Assembly: GCA_037127315.1 (NCBI GenBank)
Contig: JBBBDQ010001028.1
Location: 744,001-808,000, forward strand
Source: Ascarosepion bandense
Taxonomy: Eukaryota; Mollusca; Cephalopoda; Sepiida; Sepiidae
Direction of reading: 5' to 3'
DNA length: 64,000 bases
The position numbers and the translations under genes were made by a program. The notes under the pieces were generated by a model, which was not told where the DNA came from, did not search any database, and worked only from the letters and a program-made list of their open reading frames with translations. Every line of letters begins with the position of its first letter. The stretch's first letter is position 1. Positions 37,411 through 48,790 of the stretch are shown here, piece by piece.

Positions 37411-37971
37411 GTAGCCTTCTTCTGTTGCACATTCATTGTCCAATGTTCATTTTCCGCTTCTTAAAATTACATTGTGACGTACTTCAGCATTTAAAATTTC
37501 CTCGGAAAGTTCGTATTTTGTAAATTTGTATGTCAGGTTTTGCTAAGATAAAAAAAAGTCATCTTCCAAGAAAACTTTGCGAAAATCATTATTTCAATGG
37601 TTTCTGAAAACAACATGCTAACACAGTAACAAGTCATTCATTTTTCTGTAACGATTTGTGATTTAGTACTTTTATAGTTACAATTTCAGTACATTTTTCA
37701 ATTTTTTCTAAATGACTTTTTCACCACGAAACTAAGAACTTTTAGAACTGATGACGAATTATAAGTTAATGTTATTGTTAAATTTCAAGTTTGTAGGCTG
37801 CGTACTTAATTTACAAACCTAAATTTTTTTATAGAAATCATTATTTTTCTCGCTGAATTTAAAAAATTACACCAAATAGCATGATTACTCGTAGGGCTGC
37901 GCGAAATGATCAGCGAAACACGTTTTTTACTTTTTTCGAGAAGTCACTTTCATCGGATACAGTGAAAGTGA

Positions 37972-38016
<45 letters not shown>

Positions 38017-38160
38017 TGATACCGAGCAAAAGCAACGGACCGGATGTTTGCTCTCTCACGACAAAAAGGCAAATTACCAAAAGTCGTCGTTGCGCAACCG
38101 GGTCCGCGCAGATGTTCCGGTTGAAAAATAAAAATTAATCAAATTTCCATTTCACGAGCC
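37411..38160. repeat. Unannotated flank with (TA)n near its end
   Basis: About 20 TA units lie at 37973-38013. On the left of the array GTCACTTTCATC... and ...GTGAAAGTGAC form a small inverted repeat. The segment 37880-38130 is GC-richer than its surroundings, without recognised coding content. Confidence 0.5.
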
Positions 38161-38330
38161 TACGTGAATTTTATTTATCAGCCAATGGGAAGCCCAGAAT
38201 AAAATAAAAGTGTGAAATCCCAAAGAGCTGCTTTTGATCCAAAAAGCAGATATAAAAAGCCGAGACAGAAAGCACCCAGCAGACCTCAGGAGAAGAGTGT
38301 AATCGATATACCCTTGACTTAAGTCAAGCG
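38160..38330 (+). promoter_or_regulatory. Promoter-like segment, possibly an LTR
   Basis: CCAATGGG at 38182 is followed about 65 bp later by TATAAAAAG at 38251, then a GC-richer leader (GCCGAGACAGAAAG). This spacing is that of a polymerase II promoter. About 420 bp further, CCTACAACA (about 38662-38670) resembles an LTR end, but no matching start or second copy is seen. No ORF follows. Confidence 0.4.
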
Positions 38331-38745
38331 GCTACTACGTTCGTCTCCCTTCATCTCTCCTTACTTTCTTCCCTGTCTCAAAAATACTTACTGACCTAAG
38401 GAGCGACTACACCAAAGACATTCCTTACTCACGACGGTCCCAAATTCCTAAGCCTTAAATCTCTTTCAGAGCATATTATATTGCCATGAACATTTTAACC
38501 TACGTTGGACTTATATTCATGTTATTACTTTAACTGTAAAAACATTAATTGATATGTGTATATATATAAATGTTATTTTTCTACTCAAATTGCTTTTCTT
38601 GATTTTATAATCATTTTATGACTTATAGTGGGCCATCTACCACAAGGCCAAATTCCGTTAACCTACAACAGTATACAATTACTCTTCACTAGAACGGAAT
38701 CCTACTACAACTAGAAAAAGAATAGATAAGCAACCCACTATATAT

Positions 38746-38947
38746 ATGCAAGTATTTTAACACATTGTAATAAAGTTCCTTTGATAGAAAGAAAACACTT
38801 TGCTTGTAGGGCAAGTTATAACAAAATTCAAAATTTTAAAAAAATATTATTATTAGCAATTTTGAATTTTGTCATAACTTGCCCTACAAGCCAAGTGCTT
38901 TCTTTCTATCAAAGGAAATTCATTACAATGTGTTAAAATACTTGTAT
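38746..38947. repeat. Long fold-back element (MITE-like)
   Basis: Two arms of about 95 bp, AAGTATTTTAACACATTGTA inward and its complement ending near 38946, enclose a short AT-rich loop at about 38837-38862. The arms match nearly throughout, including CTTTGATAGAAAGAAA and CTTGTAGGGCAAGTTATAAC. No coding capacity. Confidence 0.9.
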
Positions 38948-39589
38948 TTATTGAAGTAACCCATGCATTGAGTTATAGTGTACCACTATCATTCTTACCT
39001 ACACGCTTATATACAGTGAAAGTCGGATCGAGTAGTAATCTCCGGCAAATGTGTTCGTGAAGCTGATTTATCATGGAACAGAGGGAAAAGAAAGACAAAA
39101 AGAAATAGCTAGACGATCAAGACACAGATATCAAGTAAGGTAGGTGACAAATTTTTCGTTTTCCAGTGGGGGCTCTGCTCGTGATTTTCGTTATGAGAAA
39201 AGTTGCTGGGTTTCGCTAAGAATTTCTATGGAACAGCATAATTTTGTAGTCATGCAGAGTCTTTTTTTTCAAATTATGAGAGTTGTTAGGGCATCCAGAA
39301 AAAAACAAAAAAACAAACAAAAAAAAAAAAAACTGAAACATTATTATTTCCTCTATTCCCTAAAATACAGAAACATTATTATTTCCTAGAGGAAATAATA
39401 GTTATAGGAAGTAGAGCTTTAAGAAGAGATAAGTCGTGAAACATTTTATTCCGTCGCTTTCAGTTAAGTTCGATTTCGTCCCGATCAATTTTTGACAGGT
39501 TTTGGTATAACCTCCTATTGCCGCTTTGAGAAAAAACATAAGGAAATCCGAGATAGTTCTGCGAGGTTATTTGTGGTTTAATTAAGAAC

Positions 39590-39954
39590 TGTTGGGGAGC
39601 ACCCCTTTTTTACACATAAGAATGGACTCGCCTGATGTGTACATATAATCCTGCCGATACAGAATACGGCAGGGGTAGAGTAGTAGTTAGAGAGTCAGTA
39701 AGGAGTCAATTGGCCCGTAAGTTGGTACATAGTAAGTTGGAGTGTTTTTGAATATAGACTCATTACCCAGACATACTTCTTTACTATAAGACTATACATA
39801 TTGATTCCTACTAACAGTATTCCTAGTATTCCTGAATTGACTAACCCGTGTTCCAGTTTGCATATTTTTGCTCAATATAACTTACATTTTCTATCTCCAA
39901 ATCTGTTTTTGTTATTTATTATTTTGTATGGTTTCTCAACAAGAATCCACAACA
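39590..39954. repeat. Possible solo LTR
   Basis: It starts TGTTGGGGAGC and ends CCACAACA, the TG...CA ends expected of LTRs, and the start resembles the 5' end of the gypsy LTR on the minus strand (TGTTGGGGCG). Flanking pentamers do not match, so no target duplication supports it. Confidence 0.4.
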
Positions 39955-40139
39955 AACACAATATAGGGTTAAAATAGGTTTGGAATGGTTTTATGAGAGA
40001 TACAGAAGGAAATAAAAAGTTAGACACACATTGGAAGATTTCTAGTGGATTAAGATGTTGGAGAAGAGAACAGCGCTCGAAATAGAAGATTGGATTAGCT
40101 TCCTTATGGCATTTTGGATCGTAGTAAGCAGTTCGTTGA

Positions 40140-40240
40140 GAAGAAGAACGAATGTATGCCGACTAGACATGTTAAGTTCGGCGTCTGGAAATTTTTCCCT
40201 AACATTGTGGCGGTGTCCATCTGACTGTCTTAACCGGTCA
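40140..40240 (+). repeat. Fragment of dispersed repeat A
   Basis: AGAACGAATGTATG, CGACTAGACATG, TCGGCGTCT and CCATCTGACTG recur in order at 45034-45130 inside repeat A copy 2. The rest of the family is not seen here. Confidence 0.6.
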
Positions 40241-40259
40241 AGAAACGTGGATAAGTAGT

Positions 40260-41300
40260 GAAATCAAGTCACGTGATCGGCTCCGATTTCAAACCCATTT
40301 TTTTAGGTGTTAAGAAAATTTGATAGGGGTCATAGTTCAATATCGGCGTGTGAAATTTGCCTTGGTCTGGTTTTTCCAAAATTTGTTCAGTCATTCTGAT
40401 CCGATTTTGTGGGTGTGCAAATCAACGTAATTCTATTTATTAAAAAAACTTTAAAAAAAAAATACTTTTCTGAAATTTTATTTGTGGAAGATTAGATGAT
40501 TTAAAGTTTAATTAAAGAAGTATTACTTACTTTTAGTTTAAAATACCACAGTAAAGCATTTTTAACACAGAGATTTGTTTTATGCGGTGTTGTCAACTCT
40601 CTCGATAGACTTACGTTTGGGAATTTTTTCTAAAGAATACATACATGTATGTATCCTTGAGCGCCTTTTTATATCATTTTTAAAGCGACTTTTACGAATT
40701 TACAAAACTGTTCTCAGCAATCTAATGTTCTATTGAATTTAGTTACTTAGCTTTTATAGTCTAATTTACGAAGATACTTGTTGAGGAAATATTAGAAAAT
40801 TACCAATAAAATTTTAATTTTACTATGTAGTTACTACACTTATTTTCTAATAATGTCACGTTCGGACATCCGTATTTAAAAAACGAAAAAAAAAAAAAAA
40901 AGAAACATTTATAAACACATAAAATAAATTCAAAATTCATTTAAAAGTATTGGAGTCGTTGAATTGTAGTGAGCTTTTCCAATTATGATTCACAAAATAG
41001 TCTTAACTTAATAAGAATATCACTTGACCACTACAAATTTATACAGAACTTTAAAATATTTTAAAGTTTATAAACCATTCTAATTAAAAATTTTAAACAA
41101 GTAAAACAATTCACATAAAAATTCATTACACATCGAAACACAATATATACCTGTTTCTTCCTAATTTAGTACTGAAACAATGTGCTAGATTTAACGTATA
41201 CAGAACTGAGTGATATAATATCATTCATATTAAAGTTTAATTCCTATAACAATGCAAACATTTAAAAATTAGGCGTTTTTCCGCTGGATAGGAAACACGG
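40260..41300. other. AT-rich, nothing recognised
   Basis: No coding or RNA motif noticed; an A-run near 40887-40902. Confidence 0.4.
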
Positions 41301-41304
41301 TTTC

Positions 41305-41352
41305 GTTTCCTTAATGTAGATTTGTTTTCCAAATAAAATTACTTTTTTACCG

Positions 41353-41404
<52 letters not shown>

Positions 41405-41496
41405 GTTTTCCAAATAAAATTATTCTTTTACCGATTAATCAGTAAATAATAATTTTATTTGGAAAACAAATCTACATTAAGGAATTAATAAATCTG

Positions 41497-41534
<38 letters not shown>
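41305..41534. repeat. Inverted repeat with (TA)n loop and second (TA)n
   Basis: CCTTAATGTAGATTTGTTTTCC with CAAATAAAATTA at 41308-41341 is complemented at about 41450-41482. Between them are a (TA)n array (41357-41402) and a partial direct repeat of the same sequence. Another (TA)n follows at 41499-41534. Confidence 0.8.
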
Positions 41535-41537
<3 letters not shown>

Positions 41538-41548
41538 GTGTGTGTGTA

Positions 41549-41740
41549 TATTTTCTAAACATATGCTATTAAATATAAGAGACAATGAATGTCTATTATG
41601 TTTAATCATGAGCCGTTCTAAACGTCGTATTTTTGCTTTAATTTCAGTTGAAAATAAAGACAAAAATTCTCCAACATTTGGATAATTATTTTTTGATTTG
41701 CTTCTAAGCCTTCGGCTCACATGAGCCATCTTCAGAGAGG
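41549..41740 (-). repeat. Inverted copy of the PLE terminal repeat (left)
   Basis: It is the reverse complement of 43643-43843, differing by few bases. It abuts the coding part of the PLE directly, as described for Penelope elements with inverted terminal copies. Confidence 0.9.
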
Positions 41741-43470
41741 TTGTTTAGACTGGATAAAACCAATACATTTGTTCTTTTAAACAGACAGGAATATCACTCC
41801 AAATTACAGGCCATTCTGGACGATCACAATAAATTTAAAAAATTAACTAGTAATACCACCACCCAACTTAAAAAAAACAAACATATTAATAAACTTATTA
41901 CTGCAAACAATGCTGAAATAGGGTCCTATAAACTTCAAAAGATTATAGGTGACTATCAGCCCGGCTACCTTTATGGAAATGTAAAAATCCATAAAAAAGA
42001 TCATCCCCTCCGACCTATCATTTCTCAAATACCCACACCAATATATAACCTTTCCAAAACACTGACCAAACTAATTACTCCCTATCTTCCTGGTAAATAT
42101 AGTATTAATTCCACGGACGAATTTTTACAGATTCTCCATTCCGTAAAACCTAAGAATCAAATAATTGCATCTTTGGATGTCCAAAACTTATTCACAAATG
42201 TTCCCGTCCATGAAACAATTGACATCATTATCCGTGATGTATACAATCATGCTACTCTCCCATCAATCAATATTAAACCCACTATATTAAAAAAAACTAT
42301 AATTAGCATGCACCACACAAGTACCCTTTCACGATCCCTTAGGCAATATTTATACACAAATAGATGGTATTGCGATGGGATTTCCTTTAGGTCCCCTCTT
42401 TTCTAATTATTATATGGCAAATCTAGAAAATAAAATAATTAATGACAACAATAAACCCTTTATATATGTAAGATACATAGATGACATCTTTGTTTTAGCT
42501 AAGAATATCGATCAAATTACATATCTTAAAAACAAATTTGAAAGTCACTCCGTCCTCAAATTTACATTAGAACTTAATATTAATAACAAAATCCCATTCC
42601 TTGATGTATTCATTGATTCTAGCACGCATAAATTTACTACTTCTCTATATAGGAAACCAACTGGCATAAATTCGTGTCTTCTTAATTATAATAGTGAATG
42701 CCCCTAACTATATAAGTTAGCTGTTATAAAAAAACTTACTTCAACGCACACAAATGATATCTAATTCCAAATCTATATTTTATAAAGAATTACACAACAT
42801 TAAGCAAACACTAGTCAATAATGGATTTCCTAACTCCGTTATTGATCAACAAATTAAAATGTATCTCAACAAAATTAACAATAGCTCCAACAATAATGAT
42901 AATATTAATAATAATGGTTTACATCAAAATAAACATAACACTATTAACTTATACTATTGCAACCAAATACATAATAATTATAAACAAGATGAAAAAAACT
43001 CTCAAAAACAATACGTAGAAATGTTAAACCAATGGAAAGTAATAATCAAATTAAACTCATTATATATTATAAAAAATTTAAAACAATTGACCTCATAGTC
43101 TATAATAACCCAACAAGCACTAAACTAAATTCTTTACAAAAAACCAATGTAGTGTACCAATTTACATGCCCATTCAAAGATTGCATCTCTGAAACTAATA
43201 AAAAACCAGTACATATATTGGTTTTACTACAACCACGCTCTCCCGTCATGTCATCTTTCTGATCAGAGTACTATTAAACAACATTTCTCTGAAAAACATA
43301 AACATGTAGGTAATATCAGACAGATTTTGGTCAACAATACGGTGATCCTCACTCATACACACAGTAAGAGGAACCTGCAGATATTGGAGGCCATGTACAT
43401 CAAATCTAAACAACTAACACTCAATAAAATCAAATTTAAATCCGGAAATAACATATTACCTTGCATTTGA
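41741..43470 (+). pseudogene. Penelope-like element polyprotein: reverse transcriptase plus GIY-YIG endonuclease
   Basis: The plus strand encodes QPGYLYGNVKIHK and RPIISQIPTPIYN (about 41960-42050), then SLDVQNLFTNVPVHE (first catalytic Asp). After a frameshift near 42380 come MGFPLGPLFSNYYM and YVRYIDDIFVLA (YIDD intact), then FLDVFIDSS and SLYRKPTG. C-terminal parts: YQFTCPFKDC (about 43160), YIGFTTTTLSRHV in another frame (GIY-YIG core) and, ending at the TGA near 43470, NLQILEAMYIKSKQ. In Penelope-like elements the RT copies the transcript and the GIY-YIG nuclease cuts the target. The N-terminal part is absent and at least three frameshifts disable this copy, but the 3' end is complete. 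Confidence 0.9.
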
Positions 43471-43642
43471 CTACATGGTTTTGTTGTCATTTCGCGCTAT
43501 CACGCGGTGTGACGTCATAAAACCGCATCGTAAATTTAAGAACTACGTTCATTATTTTTGGTAACTATTGCCGTTGCCAAGCGGAGTTTTATGTCAACAC
43601 AAAATAAAATCGTTGGTGATGGTGGATGTTATAATATTTCAG

Positions 43643-43843
43643 TCTAAACAACCTCTCTGAAGATGGCTCATGTGAGCCGAAGGCTTAGAAACAAATCAAT
43701 AAATAATTATCCAAATGTTGGAGAATTTTTGTCTTTATTTTCAACTGAAATTAAAGCAAAAATATGACGTTTAGAACGGCTCATGATTAAACATAATAGA
43801 CATTCATTGTCTCTTATATTTAATAGCATATGTTTAGAAAATA
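43643..43843 (+). repeat. PLE terminal repeat (right) with hammerhead-like hairpin
   Basis: It contains CTGAAGA (43657-43663), a GGCTC/GAGCC stem with ATGT loop (43665-43678), then GAAG (43679-43682). CTGANGA plus stem plus GAAA is the hammerhead core pattern reported for PLE terminal repeats. Here one extra T precedes the stem and the last A is G, so activity is doubtful. Downstream sequence to 43843 matches 41549-41740 in inverse and 55700-55870 directly. Confidence 0.65.
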
Positions 43844-43879
43844 TATATATATATAAAAGTAGCCACTTTGTTTCGATAC

Positions 43880-44522
43880 TCTCTGTGACTTATCAAGTGA
43901 TGAGGTTTATTTCAATTTAAAGATTTTTAAAATGTTCAAGACCAGACAAACTTCCTTAATCAGGAATGCATTGTTACATAGAGAGAGTGGACCAATAAAA
44001 AAAGTAATTTCTAATTTGAAGAATAAAAACACTTTATTGGGGCATTAATATTAATATTTGATTAAACTAGAGGTTAGCGTTATTAGTCGACTATTAAATT
44101 CACTTTACTTTATTTTTATTACGAATTTGAAATTTTAAGTTTAACAAAGCATTAGATTTAGATTATTATTATAAAGTTATTAAGATATTAAACGAGCAAA
44201 AGACGTCGATGTTCACATATTCAAATCTATAGACATCCACATATGGACAAATAGACGATCATATACGCACACGAACACACACTGGCACAAAACACTTGCA
44301 CAGACGAATATACACATACATACATACATACATACATACATACATACATACATACATACATACACAAATTTTAAAATTTTGTTTTTATCGACGTGTCAAA
44401 ATATTCGTTAAATTTTAAAGCCACATTTGGAAGGCGTCTGTAAAGGCTTCAATATTGAATACATGTGAGAGCGAATTCATAAAATGGCTAGAGCCTTGAA
44501 TGACAGTCATATTTCAAATAAA
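43880..44522 (-). repeat. Dispersed repeat B, copy 1, part 1
   Basis: It is homologous in reverse to 61840-62395. Landmarks include CATTGTTACATAGAGAGAGT, TATAGACATCCACATATGG and AAGGCTCTAGCC-type ends. It contains a (CATA)n array at 44313-44363. The repeat is interrupted at about 44525 by repeat A and resumes at 45396. Confidence 0.75.
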
Positions 44523-44529
44523 CCTAATA

Positions 44530-45395
44530 TACTTGTAGTAGGGACGGTCAGTCATTACTGGTACAAGGCCAATTCACAAAGATAGCCGACACTCCCCACA
44601 ATTTAGGGTTTATCAGAAAGTCATCAGAAAGTCATCAGAAAGTGGATTTGTGAAAAGTGAAAGAATAATATATTTCGTTTGTAGGTTTAAAGTAAATTTT
44701 ATTAACTAAATAGAATAACATGAATTTGTAGGCGTTAAATGTTCAGAGAGAAAATGTATGTAGGTAAATATTCCAACAGAAATAGAAGTAAGTAGTTAAG
44801 TGTATCAAGAGTTCGTGTGTATGTAAAGATTAACAGTTTACTAATAAAGTCTGTGTACCGTTCCTTTTTTATGGCGGGCGAGAAAGTTAAAAGGAAGGTA
44901 AAACTATAAATGAAATTGTACTTATCGGACATTAGTTTTTAGGCGTCAGTTGAAGTATCTTGTTGTTGTTGTTGTTGTTGTTTCTTTGACAGCGTGTGAG
45001 TGAAGACGAAAAAAGGAAAACTGGAAGGAGCGGAAGAACGAATGTATGTCGACGAGACATGACAGGGTCGGCGTCTTGAAATTTCTTTTGTTACATTTTA
45101 GCATGTCGTCTCTCTGCTTCCATCTGACTGACTGATTCTGACTTTCCTTCCGTCCTCCTTTATTCCGATTCCTCTTTTCACACTGGATCGCAACTTATCT
45201 ATCAGTTTTGCAAATCGCTTCCCTTCAGTGGTTAGAAAGTAAATTTAACATCTGATCGCAAAATCCGGCTTTGTCTTTTTTTTTTTTTTTGTCTTTTTTT
45301 TTTCTATTCGGCAAAATCAGGATTTCACACGTCATTGTGAATTTTTGTAAAAGTGAAAAGAAGAGAGTTGCTTTTAATTTCATGTTCACTACATA
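44530..45395 (-). repeat. Dispersed repeat A, copy 2, inserted in repeat B
   Basis: It is homologous in reverse to 1535-2185. In repeat B copy 2 (61800-61840) the two flanks are contiguous, so A is the insertion. It contains a (GTT)n run near 44962 and T-runs at 45276-45302. The flanking ORFs are not related to known proteins. Confidence 0.75.
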
Positions 45396-45453
45396 CACAA
45401 ACAAATACACAAGCTAAAAACAAATACGTACGTGACAAAAAACTCCACAGACA
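45396..45453 (-). repeat. Dispersed repeat B, copy 1, part 2
   Basis: ACAAGCTAAAAACAAATACG and GTGACAAAAAACT match 61745-61795 in reverse. It is cut at 45454 by the gypsy LTR and continues after 50572. Confidence 0.75.
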
Positions 45454-45760
45454 TGTTACATCGGGTAACAGAATTATGTGAAATAATACAAAACAACGTA
45501 ATAGCATGAAAGTAGGTGTATTGACAGGAAAGAGAAGTATTTACAAGAGGTGAGGATTAGTAGAATACAGAATAAGTTAATTAGTATACAATATCGTCGT
45601 AGAGACGTGACAGATTGACTAGTAGAACACTTCCAGTGCAATACCGGAAATACCCGACTGACTCGCTCACTCGACTTCCTTCTTCGAGGTATAATCACTA
45701 CTATTTTATATAGTGATTCGAATAGTCCATTTCCCTGGAAAGGTGGAGAACGCCCCAACA
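45454..45760 (-). repeat. 3' LTR of the gypsy element
   Basis: TGTTAC...CCAACA ends on the plus strand, about 95% identical to 50266-50572. Confidence 0.95.
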
Positions 45761-45989
45761 CCCACCTCCTAAGATTTTTTTATTTTATTTGACAGTTCTT
45801 TTAGTATTTTTTCCTTTTCGGATCTATCGTTAGTTGGTGGGTCACTTTTCTTTTCCTCTGGGACCTTCTTTCTTTTACTTCTTCTTGGGGCATTTGTAAC
45901 TCAAAGGTCTCATATAACTCCTCTAAATTTTCTTCTTCCATTAGTGGCGTGTCTGCAATTTCCTCCGTTAGTCTTTTATTTGGTTTATG

Positions 45990-48785
45990 TGCCGCCTATG
46001 AATGAATTTCGGTCCTTTTACCATGTATAACATGTTACCCATTCATTCCTTAATTACACCTAGTTCCCAGGATGCTACATTGTTTTTGTAATTTTTAAAG
46101 TAAACTTTTTCGTTTATGTTAAATTTTCTTTTTGGTGTGATCGTGGTGGGCGTGTGTGCCATTTGCTAGGAATTAGCTGATCGAATACCGATCGAACCTT
46201 CCTAGCGAACATGAGTTCGGCAGGCGACAGCGCTGAAGGCGCGGCTTTGCTGGGTGTTATCCTGTACACTTGTAAGAACAATTGAAGTACCTTCTTTGTG
46301 GGCGTACCTGTTGCCTTTTTAGTGCCCTTTTTAGGGTATCCACGAATCTTTCCGCTAATCCATTTAAACGTGGATGATATGGTGGGATTTTTACGTGTTC
46401 CACCTGGAACGTTTCACAGAAATCTTTAAATTCCTTGGCAGAGAATTGGGTTCCATTATCACTAACTATGGTATCCACTACACCAAACCTGGCGAATAAT
46501 TAGTGTAATCTGTTAATTGTGTTTTCAGCCGTGGGTCTTTTCATCTGGAAGACCTCGGGCCATTTGCTGTAACTATCTACTATTACTAGATAATAAAGGC
46601 CGTCAATTGGACCTGCGAAGTCTATGTGCACCCTCGACCAAGGTCTATCTGTCTTAGGCCAGGGTTTCTGTAGTATTTGCGGAGATTTTGCAGCGACAGC
46701 CCATCCCTTACATTTACCAATCATGGTTGTAATATCTGTGTCCATTCCCGGCCAGTAAACGTAAGACCGCATTAAACTCTTCATTCGGTTAATTCCCGGA
46801 TGACCCGTATGGAAGTCATTCTTCCTACTCTTTCACTGTAGAGTAAAACATTATCGCAAAGCAAAAAAGTTTCTGATGTCCGCTCGTCCTTTTCAGCTAG
46901 TTTTGATTTTATATCCTTATGTATTCGTCTTTTTCTGCTTCCTTCTTAATTTCTCTCAATGAAACCAGCAATTCTCTAATTGAGTGTTCTCTACTTCATC
47001 TTCTGACCTTAACGCGGCGATCACTGTGTCTTCTAGTGGTTCTACTGGTTTAGAGATAAGTCTGGACAGGCTATCTGCGTGTCCGATCTTGTTCGATGGT
47101 AAATGCTGAAGTTTGAAATTATAATTTAAAAGTATCGTACCCCATCTTAACAAACGGTTTGCAATATATGTGGGGAGTCCCTTTTTAGAACCAAAAATCG
47201 TTAGCAATGGTTTGTGATCCGTCTGAAAAGTGAAGTATCTACTATATATAGCGATGGAATTTCGTAACTGCAAAAATTATTGCCAGAGCTTCTTTCTCAA
47301 TCTGCGAGTAAGTGCGTTCCGCAGGGAGCAATGATCTGCTCGCATGCGCGATTGGTTTAATCGATCCGTCACTCCACTTGTGTAGAATACATGCGCCAAT
47401 TCCGTGCACGCTGGCGTCACAGGCTATTAATATTTCCAATTTAGGGTCATAGTGCGCAAGGAATAGATCTGATGTTAACATTTTCTTGATTTTTCAAATG
47501 CTTGTTTGCATTCGTTTGTCCATAGCCATGCCTTGTTTTTTTTGTAACAATTCATTTAAGGGCGCTCGCAAATTATGTAAGTTAGGGATAAAATCCTGGT
47601 AGTAACTTACTAGCCCTAAGAAGCTTTGTAAAGTTTTTACATCCTTAGGTTCCGGCATGTTACGAATCGCTGAGGAACGGTTTGGATCGGGTTTTTTACC
47701 GTCCTTGTTTATGATATGACCTAAGTCTCTTATTTCCTCTAACAGAAAATCACATTTGTCTTCTTTAATTCTAAAACCATAATTCCGTAACCTCTCAAAC
47801 ACTTTATGTATATCTGTCTTATGTGCCTCCACTGCTGTGCTCTTGATCAACATGTCGTCAAAGTAAGCGATCGCGAAGTCCAGCCCCGACAACATCGTGT
47901 CCATAATTTGCTGAAACACGGCTGGCGCTGTTTTTACTTCAAACGCCAGACGTTCATACTTGTACAACCCCCTATGCGTGTTTATACATCAGAGCTTGGA
48001 ACTTTCTTCGTCCATTGGGATTTGCAAATAAGCCTCACCGAGGTTGATCTTCGTGAAGTATTTGCCGCCGTTTAACCTAGAGAATACTTCCTTGAATGGC
48101 GTTGTTTAATCCCGTCGAGAAATCTGCGCATATTCGAATATCACCAGATTTTTTCTTTACGTAAACCGCTGGTGCGGCCCAGTCGCTATATTCGATTTTT
48201 GAGAGAACGCCTAAGTTCGCCAGTCTATCCAACTCTGTGTCTATCTTTTCGATTGCTGCGTATGGAGTATTCCTTTTCTTTTTAAATACTGGTTGAGCGT
48301 TGTTTTTCAGTCGGATTTTAGCAGACATTTTTGTGCATCTCCCTAAGTCGTCCGAAAACACTTCAGGGAATGATTTTTTTATGTCTGACTTTAATTTTTT
48401 TTATTTCGTCAGTTTTTTCATTAATGTTTTTGCAATACGAACTTATTGGCAGATCCCACAATTTAAACTTGTTCATCCAGTCCGTGCCAAACAAGTTGTT
48501 GGTACCTTTCATCACGAACATTTTTAATTTTTTTGTGTGATTGTTAAAATTAACGTTCAAAACCAGTTTACCTTCGAACTTGATTTTTTCCCTGTTCTTG
48601 CAATCTTGTTTGATGTCATTAAAATTGTTTTTTTAAATTTTTTCCACGTTTGGACGTTTATTATTGAAATGTCCGAACCGGAATCGAGCTGCATTTTTAT
48701 TACTTGATTTTGAATTTTCACTTGTAGGTATTTCCTTATATTTTGGCTTAGTTCTTCTGTTCTCGTTATTTTTACCTGATTCTTA
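45990..48785 (-). pseudogene. pol: gypsy Pol, frameshifted in several places
   Basis: In minus-strand order the first blocks are MQLDSGSDISII (protease Asp-Ser-Gly, about 48690) and NLFGTDWM. The RT follows: WAAPAVYVKKKSGDIRICAD (about 48150), then AYFDDMLIKS with FDDM at the YxDD site (about 47860). RNase H has IACDASVHGIGA and TDHKPLLTIFGSKKG (47.16-47.45 kb). Integrase has VHIDFAGPI and VSDNGTQF with LAERF (the DDE residues, 46.37-46.62 kb). The C-terminal end near 46.0-46.25 kb is eroded. Frames shift near 48.63, 48.0-48.07, 47.48, 47.27, 46.8 and 46.49 kb, so no functional enzyme can be made. Confidence 0.9.
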
Positions 48786-48790
48786 TTTTT

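Noticed and set aside
37881..38138. 85-codon plus-strand frame
   Set aside because: Its middle is (TA)n translated as a Tyr-Ile repeat; the flanks have no motif.
44310..44365. Regular direct repeats as a CRISPR-like array
   Set aside because: It is a plain (CATA)n microsatellite without spacers, in eukaryotic sequence.
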